A DNA stretch of 22,198 nucleotides from CAZKYP01 sp964556885 (GCA_964556885.1 CAZKYP010000035.1:1-22198), one strand, 5' to 3'; positions 1-8,328 are shown, counted from the first letter of the stretch. Notes: generated from the sequence alone by a model not told the origin. Translations and numbers: made by a program.

Positions 1-472
1 CAATCGCAAGGGCCTGGGCGATTGCGGCCCTCTGGCGCATCCCGCCGGACATCTCGTGTGGGTATGATTTTTCGAATCCTGCAAGCCCGACTCTCTTGAG
101 CAATTCGGCTGCTTTTTTCTTTCTTTGGCTGTATGAAATGCCTCGCATTTGCAAACCGAAAGACACATTTCTCAGGGCGGTTCGCCAGGGAAACAGGGTA
201 TATTGCTGGAATACGTAGGCGATGTTTTGGCCGAAATGCAAATCATCACCGTATGTGATATTGCCAGCGTCGGGACAATTCAGGCCGGCTATAAGGTTGA
301 GCAGGGTACTTTTTCCACAGCCTGTTGAACCGAGGAGTGTCACGAACTGACCCGGATACACACTGAGGTTCACATCTTTTAGGGCCTTTACATCCTGTCC
401 TTTATCTGAGCGAAAAGTTTTACTAACGCTTCGAAGCTCCAGAGCGGGATGTTTTGTTTCAATCGGCTGCAT
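1..472 (-). CDS. ABC transporter ATP-binding protein, nitrate/sulfonate/taurine type (3' end outside window)
   Basis: This is the ATPase subunit of an importer, working on the inner face of the cytoplasmic membrane. About 157 residues are visible before the window ends. The Walker A motif GSTGCGKST is at about residues 48-56, the Q-loop FQQ at about 88-90, and the ABC signature MSGGMRQR at about 140-147. These fit the SsuB/TauB/NrtD group. The Walker B and H-loop lie beyond the window edge. The ATG at 472 starts 3 nt after the permease stop, so the gene is the last visible member of the minus-strand operon 3344 to 1. The substrate cannot be told from this subunit. Confidence 0.93.
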   Translation of the reverse strand, partial: MQPIETKHPALELRSVSKTFRSDKGQDVKALKDVNLSVYPGQFVTLLGSTGCGKSTLLNLIAGLNCPDAGNITYGDDLHFGQNIAYVFQQYTLFPWRTALRNVSFGLQMRGISYSQRKKKAAELLKRVGLAGFEKSYPHEMSGGMRQRAAIAQALAI

Positions 473-475
473 ATT

Positions 476-1333
476 TCATATTTCCTTTCCGTACCAGCGG
501 ATGGTGCGGCTCATAATCCTGCGCATTAAAAAGGACAATAGGGCGCCGATGCTGCCTATAATCAGCATGGCCGCTATGACGATATCCATCGCGGCGTTGT
601 CCGCGGCGTAAATCAGGAGGTATCCGATTCCGCTATCAGCACCCGGGAGCATTTCCGCTGCGATAATGACGAACCAGCAAAGCCCGAGTCCCTGCCTGAG
701 ACCGGTGAGAATCATGGGCATTGCGGCCGGAAGGTATACATGCAGGAATATCTGCCGGCGTTTGGCACCGAGTGTTTGTGCGAGCAGTAAATAGTCGCGC
801 CTTACGCCGGTTACTCCGTCTAATGTATTGGTTAGTACCGGGAAGAAACCGCCGACAAATATTACGAAGACCATCCCGACCTGTACCTGGTCGAAAGTCG
901 TGTGGCTGTATCCCATACCGAAAAGCTGAGGCAGCGTTTGTCTCTTGAATACTGCGATGGCGAACGGCAGCCATGCGATAGGGCAGAGCGGCCGCAGGAT
1001 TTCGACTATGGCTTCCAGGCTCTTGCGTATAGGATTGATTGCACCCATTGCTATCCCGATGCTTATGCCTGCTATCGCGGCCAGTATAAATCCAATCAGG
1101 ACTCTCAGCAAACTAACGAGTGTATTGCTCAGCAGCGAGCCTGATGCGTAGTGAATCCTGAACGGGTGCGTAAGCTGCTCGATTACGCTTGTCACAGTCG
1201 GGAAAATCCACGGCTGGTTGATGCGCATAGCTGCGATTTGCCATACCGCAAGCAATATAACAGGTGCAATCAGCCAGCTTATCCAATTTTGTGATATTTT
1301 CGATTTATTATTTTTCAGCACGTCTCTGGGCAA
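476..1333 (-). CDS. ABC transporter permease, SsuC/TauC-like
   Basis: This 285-residue inner-membrane permease has several hydrophobic segments. It carries the EAA-loop signature of binding-protein-dependent importers in its C-terminal half: the stretch from RDYLLLAQTLGAKRRQIF to LPAAMPMILTGL contacts the ATPase. The N-terminus is cytoplasmic and lysine-rich and leads into WLIAPVILLAVWQIAA. The segment after IAWLPFAIAVFK is longer than in the family as I recall it, with RQTLPQLFGMGYSHTTFDQV where a short loop is usual. The start overlaps the end of the binding-protein gene by 26 nt, which implies translational coupling. Substrate is unknown; the sulfonate/nitrate/taurine class is inferred from family resemblance. 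Confidence 0.92.
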   Translation of the reverse strand: MPRDVLKNNKSKISQNWISWLIAPVILLAVWQIAAMRINQPWIFPTVTSVIEQLTHPFRIHYASGSLLSNTLVSLLRVLIGFILAAIAGISIGIAMGAINPIRKSLEAIVEILRPLCPIAWLPFAIAVFKRQTLPQLFGMGYSHTTFDQVQVGMVFVIFVGGFFPVLTNTLDGVTGVRRDYLLLAQTLGAKRRQIFLHVYLPAAMPMILTGLRQGLGLCWFVIIAAEMLPGADSGIGYLLIYAADNAAMDIVIAAMLIIGSIGALLSFLMRRIMSRTIRWYGKEI

Positions 1334-2462
1334 GTTTTTCTCTCGCTTTCGTTAATAAGGAAAAATCGTAAGCTATATCCGGAACTTCTTTCGGATCCAA
1401 GCCCTTGAGCTTACCCTGGAACACATCCAGTCCGTTCATCGCCTCGATCCATTTATGCATCGTTTGATTCCATCGCTCGGAAGGCTCCATGGAGTAGCCG
1501 CTTGTTGGTATACTCATTCGCTCGACCGATTCGCTTGTCCCTATCCACCGGACCGCCGCGGTTACGGCTTTATCCTGGTCCGAATTTATTGTTTCGTTGG
1601 CCTGCAGGAACAAGACCAGCATATCCACAATAGCCTCGGATTTTTCTTCGATGGCTTTGGTGTTGGCGGCAATGCAGCAGCATGGGTGGTCGCGAAATGT
1701 CCCCGGCGGCAGTTCCTCGAGATCGCAAATAATTCGCCCGATACCTTTTTCAACGGCAATCGCCGGAAACGGATTGTTGCCTGCGTAACCGTCAATCAAG
1801 TCGGTCCCCAACGAGACGTTCAGCTTGTCCCCACCCTTGACATTGACCATTAGGACCTGTAAATCGCTTTGCGAGGGATCGTTTCCGAATTTAATCCCTT
1901 CATGTTTGAGGGCTTCCTCGAAGATTAGTTTTGCCACGGCCATCGGATTTTTGTACCCGATGCGCAAAGGTTCCTTCGCGTTCTTTGCGATGTCCACGAA
2001 TTCCTGCCAGGTTTGGGCTTTAAAATCGGGCCGCACTACGAACATGTCACCTTTGTAATGAAGCGGTGAAATCAGCTTGACCGGCGCGCCGCTGTCGACT
2101 GCGGCCAGGACCGGAGCGACACCTCCTAAGCCGACCTCGATGACATTTTGTGCAAGCGCCGTCGGCATCTTAGAAGCGCCGCCGACTTTTACGATTTCAA
2201 TATTTGCAATCTTGTCGGATTTATCTAAAAGCTCGTATCGATTGCGGTCTTCCAATGTATTAATATTTATGCCGCTGTCTTTTGTGTATTCGGAAGCGTT
2301 GTCCAATGCAACAAACAACGCTATATGATGGTCGTGGCCGACATGACCTATTGACAAAGTAGTCGGTTCGGGGAAAGTTTCATTTGAAGTTTTTTCTTTA
2401 CAGCCGGTAAATAACACTACAGCGACTAATAAGGCAGCTATTAATGACAAGGTATTTTTCAT
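1308..2462 (-). CDS. ABC transporter substrate-binding lipoprotein (NMT1/TauA-like)
   Basis: This 384-residue periplasmic binding protein begins with a lipoprotein signal peptide; the lipobox LFTGC makes Cys21 the likely lipidated residue. Mature-protein features include a histidine-rich start (GHVGHDHH), the pattern VGLGGVAPVLAAVDSGAPVK typical of NMT1/SsuA-like proteins, and a cysteine cluster HPCCC near residue 260. It captures a small ligand for the permease and ATPase encoded just downstream. The His-rich and triple-Cys motifs could coordinate a metal or thiol ligand, but this is speculation. It begins 18 nt after the stop of the upstream beta-barrel gene, so the two are probably co-transcribed. 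Confidence 0.9.
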   Translation of the reverse strand: MKNTLSLIAALLVAVVLFTGCKEKTSNETFPEPTTLSIGHVGHDHHIALFVALDNASEYTKDSGININTLEDRNRYELLDKSDKIANIEIVKVGGASKMPTALAQNVIEVGLGGVAPVLAAVDSGAPVKLISPLHYKGDMFVVRPDFKAQTWQEFVDIAKNAKEPLRIGYKNPMAVAKLIFEEALKHEGIKFGNDPSQSDLQVLMVNVKGGDKLNVSLGTDLIDGYAGNNPFPAIAVEKGIGRIICDLEELPPGTFRDHPCCCIAANTKAIEEKSEAIVDMLVLFLQANETINSDQDKAVTAAVRWIGTSESVERMSIPTSGYSMEPSERWNQTMHKWIEAMNGLDVFQGKLKGLDPKEVPDIAYDFSLLTKAREKLAQRRAEK

Positions 2463-2480
2463 TGTTAATCCCTTTCGATT

Positions 2481-3344
2481 TTACCACTTTCTAAAGAGCT
2501 TAAGGACGATACTTACTATGTCCCTGTCTGTGAATGTGGAGTCGACGCTGATGGGGACACCGGCTTTGAAAGACCAGCCTTTTTTGAATTTCCAGATGAT
2601 ACCGGGTATTATGTCATGGCTGTGGCCGCAACCTTCCTTGTCGGTGTAGTTATATTCAATCGCCGGCCAGAGAGTCGGGTTGGTATTGATGAGCAGTGTC
2701 GCGTTGATTTCCCCTACTTCGGCGTCATCATCCTCACTCCACAGGTAGTTCGGATTGAAGTGCAGCGAAAAATACTCCCATGCCTTCGATATTTCCGCTG
2801 AAATTTTGTAGGCGCCGTTGTCGTCTCCCAGTTTTCGCTTACTTTCGCCTGTCGGGAAATAATACCAGAAATCAATTGCTACGCCCGGGTAGTTATTTGT
2901 CTCCTTGATGATGTTCCATTTCTCGAAAATGTAGATGTTTGCAAGGCCGCGGCTGTCGTTATTACTATTTGGTTTGTCGAAATCGTTCAACCAGTACGGG
3001 ATTCCGACGGCTATGTGATGATCCTCCGCCCATCCGTATTTCGCACACAAGACGAATACCTCTCGTTCTTTATACTGGCCGGATGCCCTGTCGTGATAGT
3101 GATTGTCTATGCCTCTAACCTTTGTCCAGTTAAAATGTTGGTACTTGAGTGAAACCGACAGGTGGTCCTTGCCGACTGTTTTTGCACTTCTTGTTTTGGT
3201 GAAAAAGCTCATGCAGTATGAGCCGACCCACGGATTTAACTGATTTTGTTGTCCGGATGGAGTAGTTTGTGTTGTCTGGCCGCTTGCAGCGACTGTGAGC
3301 ATAATTGTAAACGCCAATAAAACAGAAATATTTTTTTTGTTCAT
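2481..3344 (-). CDS. putative outer-membrane beta-barrel protein upstream of ABC importer
   Basis: The 287-residue product has a signal peptide (MNKKNISVLLAFTIMLTVAASGQ) followed by alternating aromatic and polar segments and ends in ...LFRKW, an aromatic C-terminus as in outer-membrane barrels. The segment YYFPTGESKRKLGDDNGAYK resembles the MetA-pathway/transporter barrel family (PF13557), by eye only. I chose the ATG at 3344 because AAAGGA lies 8 nt upstream; an in-frame ATG at 3365 would add seven residues ahead of the signal peptide. As first gene of the operon with the ABC genes, it may provide the outer-membrane passage for the same substrate; this role is inferred from position only. 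Confidence 0.75.
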   Translation of the reverse strand: MNKKNISVLLAFTIMLTVAASGQTTQTTPSGQQNQLNPWVGSYCMSFFTKTRSAKTVGKDHLSVSLKYQHFNWTKVRGIDNHYHDRASGQYKEREVFVLCAKYGWAEDHHIAVGIPYWLNDFDKPNSNNDSRGLANIYIFEKWNIIKETNNYPGVAIDFWYYFPTGESKRKLGDDNGAYKISAEISKAWEYFSLHFNPNYLWSEDDDAEVGEINATLLINTNPTLWPAIEYNYTDKEGCGHSHDIIPGIIWKFKKGWSFKAGVPISVDSTFTDRDIVSIVLKLFRKW

Positions 3345-3460
3345 TGTCTGATCCTTTTGAATCATGTTGTCCCCCGTTTTTTTATTTTCCGCATTAATTT
3401 GTTATTTGTTCTTTTTGCTACATTAATTTTGGCTCCTTTCTTTTTTTCTTTTATTCCAAT

Positions 3461-3495
3461 AAAAAAGGCGGGTCAGAATCGTTTCTGAACCCGCC
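3461..3495 (-). terminator. Rho-independent terminator after the 99-residue selenoprotein gene
   Basis: On the minus strand the arms GGCGGGTTCAGAA and TTCTGACCCGCC pair with one bulged base around a 4-nt loop, followed directly by TTTTTT. It lies 25 nt after the TAG stop at 3521. A minus-strand terminator here supports real minus-strand transcription of the selenoprotein gene, and it separates that unit from the ABC operon downstream. Confidence 0.85.
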
Positions 3496-3520
3496 GGTAT
3501 ATGCTCGCGCAAATTTCGTG

Positions 3521-3820
3521 CTATTCGAGAGAGTGCCAACTCCTTTCGTGGGTGACTTCAAAGGGACCCAGGTCGATATCAATCTGTACCTGGAACCTGC
3601 CATTGAAACCTTCTGGCACTCGCCACGAGTACCGGCAGGTCCCACCTCAGCCATATTCCGAATTGCCGGATGCAGGCGCATTTCCGGCCTGGACATTTAA
3701 ATGGAGGTTGGGAATGGTCTCTCCGATATTCACCATCCCCAAGCTACGGCTTTCCCTGGGGGACGCCTTATGGTGGAGGCTGCCACCTTTATACCATTTC
3801 TTTATTAATTCATTTGTCAT
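3521..3820 (-). CDS. small selenoprotein, 99 residues, UGA-encoded Sec58 (missed by standard gene calling)
   Basis: Reading from ATG at 3820 to TAG at 3521, a single in-frame TGA occurs at 3649-3647 (codon 58). Read as selenocysteine, it gives a continuous protein ending in ...SEYGUGGTCRYSWRVP, then a GF/GRF stretch, IDIDLGPFE and a short tail. The part from YGU to DLGPFE matches the end of the 214-residue neighbour (4008-4652), including the UGA itself, so the frame is conserved on both sides of the codon. U58 and C62 form a UxxxC pair, a possible redox centre. A hairpin of SECIS geometry lies 13 nt after the UGA. No signal peptide or clear Shine-Dalgarno is seen. A -10/-35 pair lies just upstream and a strong terminator just downstream. 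Function unknown; the start is less certain than the rest. Confidence 0.83.
3615..3633 (-). promoter_or_regulatory. candidate bacterial SECIS hairpin for the 99-residue selenoprotein
   Basis: The minus-strand sequence GGTACTCGTGGCGAGTGCC folds into a 7-bp stem (one G-U pair) with the loop GUGGC, starting 13 nt after the UGA at 3649-3647. The loop starts 20 nt from the UGA and begins with G. This fits what is known of bacterial SECIS elements, which lie in the coding region just after the UGA and bind the C-terminal domain of SelB. Confidence 0.75.
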
Positions 3821-3845
3821 AGTGTAGTAATTTATAGCCGGATTT

Positions 3846-3875
3846 ATTATAGCCTTAAATAAACATAGACGTCAT
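3846..3875 (-). promoter_or_regulatory. possible promoter for the 99-residue selenoprotein gene
   Basis: A perfect TATAAT (3851-3846 on the minus strand) is preceded after 18 nt by ATGACG (3875-3870), four of six matches to TTGACA. It would place the transcript start about 19 nt before the ATG at 3820. Confidence 0.45.
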
Positions 3876-4007
3876 GGAAAAGAATTAGTTACAGGCTTTT
3901 TCGAAAAGTTCCAGAATTTGACCAATATATTATATAAAAATATGTAAATGTACAGGAATTTGTTCGAAAAGTGTGTTTTTTTTGTGAATGAAAAATGTCT
4001 CTGTCGT

Positions 4008-4652
4008 TCAGAACCAAATTTGCTGAACTTCTTTTTCGAACGGTCCGAGGTCAATATCGACGAGTATGCGGAACTTGCCTTTGAAATCGTTTGGCACTCG
4101 CCACGAGTACCGCTGGCAGGTGCCGCCTCAGCCATATTGGAATTGACCGGAATGTATTGTATTTTCATTTTCATCTACGATTCTGAGTTTTGCCGAAGCT
4201 ACCCTTCCTTTATTTCTTGTTGCGTATTTCTGGTAATGCTCTCCGGCCTGGCCGATTATGTCGAATTCTATAAGGGCTTGCCGGCCGCTTTTAGTAACTT
4301 TGGGTTTGATTATAAAAGGCGGGCCGAGCCTCAGAATCGTGGTTTCGTTGTTACTGGTTTTAATTCTTGAAAGATTGCCCCAGGGGCCGACGCTTTCGAT
4401 CTGCCAGGTTTTGCCTTCCAGCTTTGCAGTAATTGTCAGTTTCTTCGGTTTGTGAACTTTCCCCCTGACGTGGACAGGCCCTTCGTTAGAGTGAATGATC
4501 GTTCCGGAGAGCAACGAGCTGCGGAGGTTCAACGCTGCGGCCGCACCGCCGGCGTCGATTTGGATATATCCTTTACCGAGTGAATAGTAGTAAAGAACCA
4601 GTGCACACGACGCGATAATGGCGATAGAAATCCATGTGTCTTTTTTCTTCAT
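4008..4652 (-). CDS. membrane-anchored selenoprotein, 214 residues, UGA-encoded Sec175
   Basis: Standard translation stops at the TGA at 4130-4128 and gives 174 residues ending FQYG. Read through as selenocysteine, the frame continues for 39 more residues, GGTCQRYSWRVP... to DIDLGPFE and ...IWF, before a second TGA at 4010-4008. The extension matches the C-terminus of the neighbouring 99-residue protein at almost every position of its core, so it is coding. The N-terminus has one hydrophobic anchor (about residues 8-25, after MKKKDTW), which predicts a periplasmic body rich in beta-type sequence. U175 and C179 make a UxxxC motif. A hairpin of SECIS geometry starts 16 nt after the UGA. It is divergent from selA, with 320 nt between them. 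I do not recognise the family. A redox or thiol role is inferred from Sec alone. Confidence 0.87.
4093..4111 (-). promoter_or_regulatory. candidate bacterial SECIS hairpin for the 214-residue selenoprotein
   Basis: The 19-nt stem-loop GGTACTCGTGGCGAGTGCC is identical to the one in the 99-residue paralogue. It starts 16 nt after the UGA at 4130-4128; the 3-nt difference comes from one extra Gln codon. The 7-bp stem carries the loop GUGGC. Confidence 0.75.
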
Positions 4653-4972
4653 TGTCTTTCTATGAGTATGGGAAACGTATTATTTTTCAAAGTTTTTATC
4701 GACTTGTGATTCATCGGATGTAATCGATAAATATAATTCTTTTTTCGTTCTTTATAATATTAGACGCTAAAACCATGATTTCGTTAAATCCTAAATTCAT
4801 TTTTTCCGCAAAAACCTCCTGTTTTGATTAAAATATATATGAATTTTCTTTCATTATGAGAAAAGCTGATGATTGAGACCCTTCAGATTGCTTGCAATTC
4901 GATTTATGTTAGGTAAAATGGCTTTTGTTTTGTGTTTTGGCGGTTCCCTTTTTAATGAAATTGAGGTAGCAC
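4653..4972. other. divergent intergenic region between selenoprotein gene and selA
   Basis: This AT-rich, 320-nt stretch should hold the promoters of both divergent units. For selA, TTGCAA (4892-4897) and TAAAAT (4914-4919) form a possible promoter with a 16-nt spacer. GAGGT at 4963-4967 is a good Shine-Dalgarno 5 nt before the selA ATG. I looked here for tRNA-Sec and found no acceptor, T-arm or TCA anticodon arrangement. Confidence 0.5.
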
Positions 4973-6403
4973 ATGGCAAATCAGAATGGGACGGCTTCGG
5001 AAATGTTAAGAAAACTGCCCTCGGTGGATGCTCTGCTGAATAATCCGAACCTGCAAAGTTGTGCAGAAAAATGGGGTCGAAAACTCGTCGTAAACATGGT
5101 TCGTCAGGTGCTGGATATGGTCCGGGAGGGTATTCTCTCGAAGAAGCTGCCTGAGATGGACGAGGATGCGATTGGTCAAAAGATCGTGTTCGATACCATT
5201 GGTAGTGTCGAGTCGATTATGAAGCCGTATTTTCGAAAGGTTATAAATGCGACTGGCATCATTTTACATACCGGGCTGGGACGGGCCGTTCTTTCTGAAA
5301 AAGCGATACAGCAGATTCAGGATGAATTGAGCGGCTATTCATTGCTTCAGTTGGACGTTGAGGACGGAAAAAGGTCACGACGTGACGGCATAATCGAGCG
5401 GCTTTTGCAGATGCTTACCGGGGCGGAGGCCGCTACGGTTGTCAATAATAACGCCGCAGCTACTTCTATTGTGTTGAACACGGTTGCCAAAGGCAGGGAG
5501 GTTGTCGTCTCCCGCGGCCAGCTTGTGGAAATCGGCGGCTCTTTTCGTCTGCCGGATGTTATGGCCTTCAGCGGCGCAAAGCTTGTCGAGGTTGGTACCA
5601 CGAACAAGACACACACGCGGGATTATGCTAATGCGATTACCGAAAATACAGCCGCAATTCTGCGCGTGCATCCGAGTAATTACAAGATTCAGGGATTTTC
5701 ATCGGAGGTTCCGCTTGAAGAGCTCGTTAAAATCGCCCATGAGCATGAGCTGGTTATGATAGATGATGTCGGGGCCGGAGCACTTATCGATTTTTCACAG
5801 TTCGGATTCGAGCCGGAACCGACTTTGACCGAATCAATCGCTAAAGGGGCCGACATTGTCACTTCGAGCGGCGACAAGCTGATAGGTGCATCCCAGGCCG
5901 GGATCATTTTAGGCAAGGCCAATCTGATTAATGCGATTCGCAAGAATCAGTTTGCTCGAATCGTCCGGCCGGGCAAACTTACTCTAACGGTTCTCGAAGC
6001 AACGTTGAAATTGTTTCTCGATAAATCGGTGGCTCTGAAGGAAGTTCCGACTTTGCAGATGCTCCGGCGTGATATTTCCGAGATTACGGAAGTTGCGAAT
6101 CATATAATTTCCCAGCTTAAAAACCGTGTCGGGGATACCAATATTGCGGCGGTCGACGGATTTTCGCAGATGGGCAGCGGTTCTTTACCTATACAAAATC
6201 TGGCAACCACCCTGGTGGCCGTCCGGCCAAAAAAACACAATGCCGAATTGCTCTCCAAACAGCTTCGTCAAAACAGCATACCGATTTTCACCCGTATCCA
6301 AAACGACCAGGTTCTAATAGATCCGCGAACTCTTCGTGACGGGGAAGAAAGAATACTCGTTGAAGCACTGTGTAAAATTCTCGGCGGAAAAGCAAAAGAC
6401 TAA
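4973..6403 (+). CDS. selA: L-seryl-tRNA(Sec) selenium transferase SelA
   Basis: SelA is a cytoplasmic PLP enzyme that converts Ser-tRNA(Sec) to Sec-tRNA(Sec) with selenophosphate. The 476-residue length fits the family. The first visible signature is the segment INATGIILHTGLGRAVLS (about residues 90-107). SSGDKLIGASQAG places the PLP-binding lysine at K302, close to Lys295 of the E. coli enzyme, and VMIDDVGAGALIDF gives the acidic PLP contact. The start is supported by GAGGT just upstream. Its TAA stop overlaps the ATG of selB by one base (TAATG), a coupling that fits joint expression. The N-terminal domain that binds the tRNA(Sec) D-arm appears complete. Confidence 0.97.
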   Translation: MANQNGTASEMLRKLPSVDALLNNPNLQSCAEKWGRKLVVNMVRQVLDMVREGILSKKLPEMDEDAIGQKIVFDTIGSVESIMKPYFRKVINATGIILHTGLGRAVLSEKAIQQIQDELSGYSLLQLDVEDGKRSRRDGIIERLLQMLTGAEAATVVNNNAAATSIVLNTVAKGREVVVSRGQLVEIGGSFRLPDVMAFSGAKLVEVGTTNKTHTRDYANAITENTAAILRVHPSNYKIQGFSSEVPLEELVKIAHEHELVMIDDVGAGALIDFSQFGFEPEPTLTESIAKGADIVTSSGDKLIGASQAGIILGKANLINAIRKNQFARIVRPGKLTLTVLEATLKLFLDKSVALKEVPTLQMLRRDISEITEVANHIISQLKNRVGDTNIAAVDGFSQMGSGSLPIQNLATTLVAVRPKKHNAELLSKQLRQNSIPIFTRIQNDQVLIDPRTLRDGEERILVEALCKILGGKAKD

Positions 6404-8328
6404 TGACTGCTTCCAGGAAAAACATTACGCTCGGTACGGCCGGCCATATCGACCATGGCAAGACGGCCCTGATAAAATGCCTGACCGGCTGCGATACGGA
6501 TACGCTCAAGGCCGAGAAGGAACGGGGAATGTCCATCGATCTCGGATTTGCACCGTGTACTGTTTCAGAGCTGGAGGTTGGTATTGTAGATGTACCCGGG
6601 CATGAAAACTTTATAAAGACGATGGTTGCCGGGGCCACCGGTATCGACGGAGTCATTTTTGTTATTGCCGCAGACGACGGTGTGATGCCGCAGACGCGTG
6701 AACATCTTGACATCCTCACATTACTTGGTGTCAAGCATGGTATTGTGGCATTGACAAAAGTCGATATCGTAGGGACATCTCGTGTCGATAATGTTACATC
6801 TGAGATCAGGGAATTTCTTACAGGTACTTTTCTGGATAATGCCCCAATTCTGCCGGTATCCGGTATTACGGGACAGGGCTTCGATGTTTTCTATGAGGCT
6901 CTGAAGGAACTCGTCGGTTCGATTGAACCCAAAAGGATCGATGGCGTCTTTCGTCTGCCCGTGGAGCGGACATTTTCCGTCAAGGGTTATGGTACCGTGG
7001 TTTCTGGTATCCCTGTTTCGGGTTCCATTAAAATTAGTGATGAAGTTATTCTTTTTCCACAGGGGACCAAAGGCCGAATCAAGACCATACAGGTTTATAA
7101 GCGAAGCAGTGACATTGCCATGGTGGGCCAGTGTGCCGCGCTGAATGTCCCGCAATGGGATTACAAGAATATCGGGCGAGGCTGCACGGTAACGATAGGC
7201 GGATTTTTTTCGCCGCAGCAGTGGTATCTTTGCGGCCTTCAGGTCCTGTCTCACCTAAAATCGCCGATTAAAAACGGGGCGAAGCTGAAATTTCACACCG
7301 GTACATCCGAAATTGGGGCAACGGTATATTTGCTGGAGGGCTCCGATGTACCTGCCGGCGCCGAATCCATCGTCCAGGTCAGATTAAACGGACCTATTGT
7401 GGCGGCGCCACGCGACCGTTTCATTTTACGCAGTTTATCACCTGCAGATACAATCGGGGGCGGAATGATAATCGAGGCAATTCCGAACAGATTGAAAAGA
7501 CACCATCCGGAAGTAATTCGGGATGTGCAAAACAGAGCAAAAGCCGTACTCGACGACAGGGATTTCGTAGAGTACTGCATAAAGGCCGATAAATGTTATG
7601 CGGTAAGTGAAAATGATATTTCGATTCGTACTAAAATTCGACCTGCGCTTTTAAAGGATATAATCGATGAGCTTGTCCGGCAGGATAAAATTGTCATTTT
7701 AGATTCCAGACTTTTTACCCATAAAGAGACAGCGGATTATGTAAAGAAGAGCTTGCTTGATATTGTGGGTGAATTTCATCAGAGCAGGCCGGAAAGTCCT
7801 GGTATTGCTTTAGAGCAGTTTTACAATACATCCGGGCTGAAAAAAGATGTTTTTGATTCTTTTTTAAGATTGCTGATTTCCGACGGCGGAATAGTTGAGA
7901 GAAAACACTGCCTGGCTTTGGCAGAACACCGCGAGAAATTCAGTAGTGACGAGCAGAAGTTGCTCTGCAAAATTGAATTACTTTTCAAAGAACGACCGTT
8001 TGATCCGCCGAATTTTGATGAAGTTATCGAATTTGCGAGAATAACTCAGGAAAATCTAAAGAATATTTTAAATATACTTATCGAGCAGGAGAAACTGGTC
8101 AGGGTTGATAAAGATATGTTTTTCCATATTGAGGCCGTTGAGCGTGCCCGCGGGATATTGATATCATATATTACCGAAAATGGCGGTTTGGAAAGTGTGA
8201 AGTTTAAATATCTTCTTGATACTACCAGGAAATTTGCTATTCCTCTGCTTGATTACTTTGACCGCATTGGGGTTACAAGAAGGGTCGGATATACCAGGTA
8301 TTTACGGACATCTAAACCTGCCGGGTAG
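6403..8328 (+). CDS. selB: selenocysteine-specific translation elongation factor SelB
   Basis: SelB brings Sec-tRNA(Sec) to ribosomes at UGA codons by binding the SECIS hairpin in the mRNA. The 641 residues (E. coli about 614) show the full GTPase set: G1 AGHIDHGKT (13-21), G3 DVPGHENF (63-70) and G4 TKVD (118-121). The EF-Tu-like beta-barrel domains follow, with VERTFSVKGYGTVVSG near 185-200. The C-terminal half (about residues 370-641) is charged and helical, as expected for the four winged-helix domains that bind SECIS RNA. The gene overlaps selA by one base. A small selenoprotein gene follows 73 nt downstream. Together with selA this shows that the organism uses selenocysteine. Confidence 0.97.
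   Translation: MTASRKNITLGTAGHIDHGKTALIKCLTGCDTDTLKAEKERGMSIDLGFAPCTVSELEVGIVDVPGHENFIKTMVAGATGIDGVIFVIAADDGVMPQTREHLDILTLLGVKHGIVALTKVDIVGTSRVDNVTSEIREFLTGTFLDNAPILPVSGITGQGFDVFYEALKELVGSIEPKRIDGVFRLPVERTFSVKGYGTVVSGIPVSGSIKISDEVILFPQGTKGRIKTIQVYKRSSDIAMVGQCAALNVPQWDYKNIGRGCTVTIGGFFSPQQWYLCGLQVLSHLKSPIKNGAKLKFHTGTSEIGATVYLLEGSDVPAGAESIVQVRLNGPIVAAPRDRFILRSLSPADTIGGGMIIEAIPNRLKRHHPEVIRDVQNRAKAVLDDRDFVEYCIKADKCYAVSENDISIRTKIRPALLKDIIDELVRQDKIVILDSRLFTHKETADYVKKSLLDIVGEFHQSRPESPGIALEQFYNTSGLKKDVFDSFLRLLISDGGIVERKHCLALAEHREKFSSDEQKLLCKIELLFKERPFDPPNFDEVIEFARITQENLKNILNILIEQEKLVRVDKDMFFHIEAVERARGILISYITENGGLESVKFKYLLDTTRKFAIPLLDYFDRIGVTRRVGYTRYLRTSKPAG

Noticed and set aside
3451..3696. 81-codon minus-strand frame starting MSRPEMRLHP
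   Set aside because: It lies in another frame over the selenoprotein, runs through the terminator hairpin, and contains TRGECQ-type sequence that is only the module read out of frame.
3501..3827. 108-codon plus-strand frame opposite the 99-residue selenoprotein
   Set aside because: It is the antisense shadow of the Sec frame; it runs against the terminator and promoter and has no recognisable protein sequence. The similar plus-strand peptide at 3948-4370 arises because both selenoproteins share DNA-level similarity in the module.
4653..4972. Possible tRNA-Sec (selC) near selA/selB
   Set aside because: I looked in the gaps around the sel genes (3830-4007, 4653-4972, 8329-8401, 8660-9022) for a GGTTCGA-type T-arm, a TCA anticodon loop and a long extra arm and found none; it is probably elsewhere in the genome.
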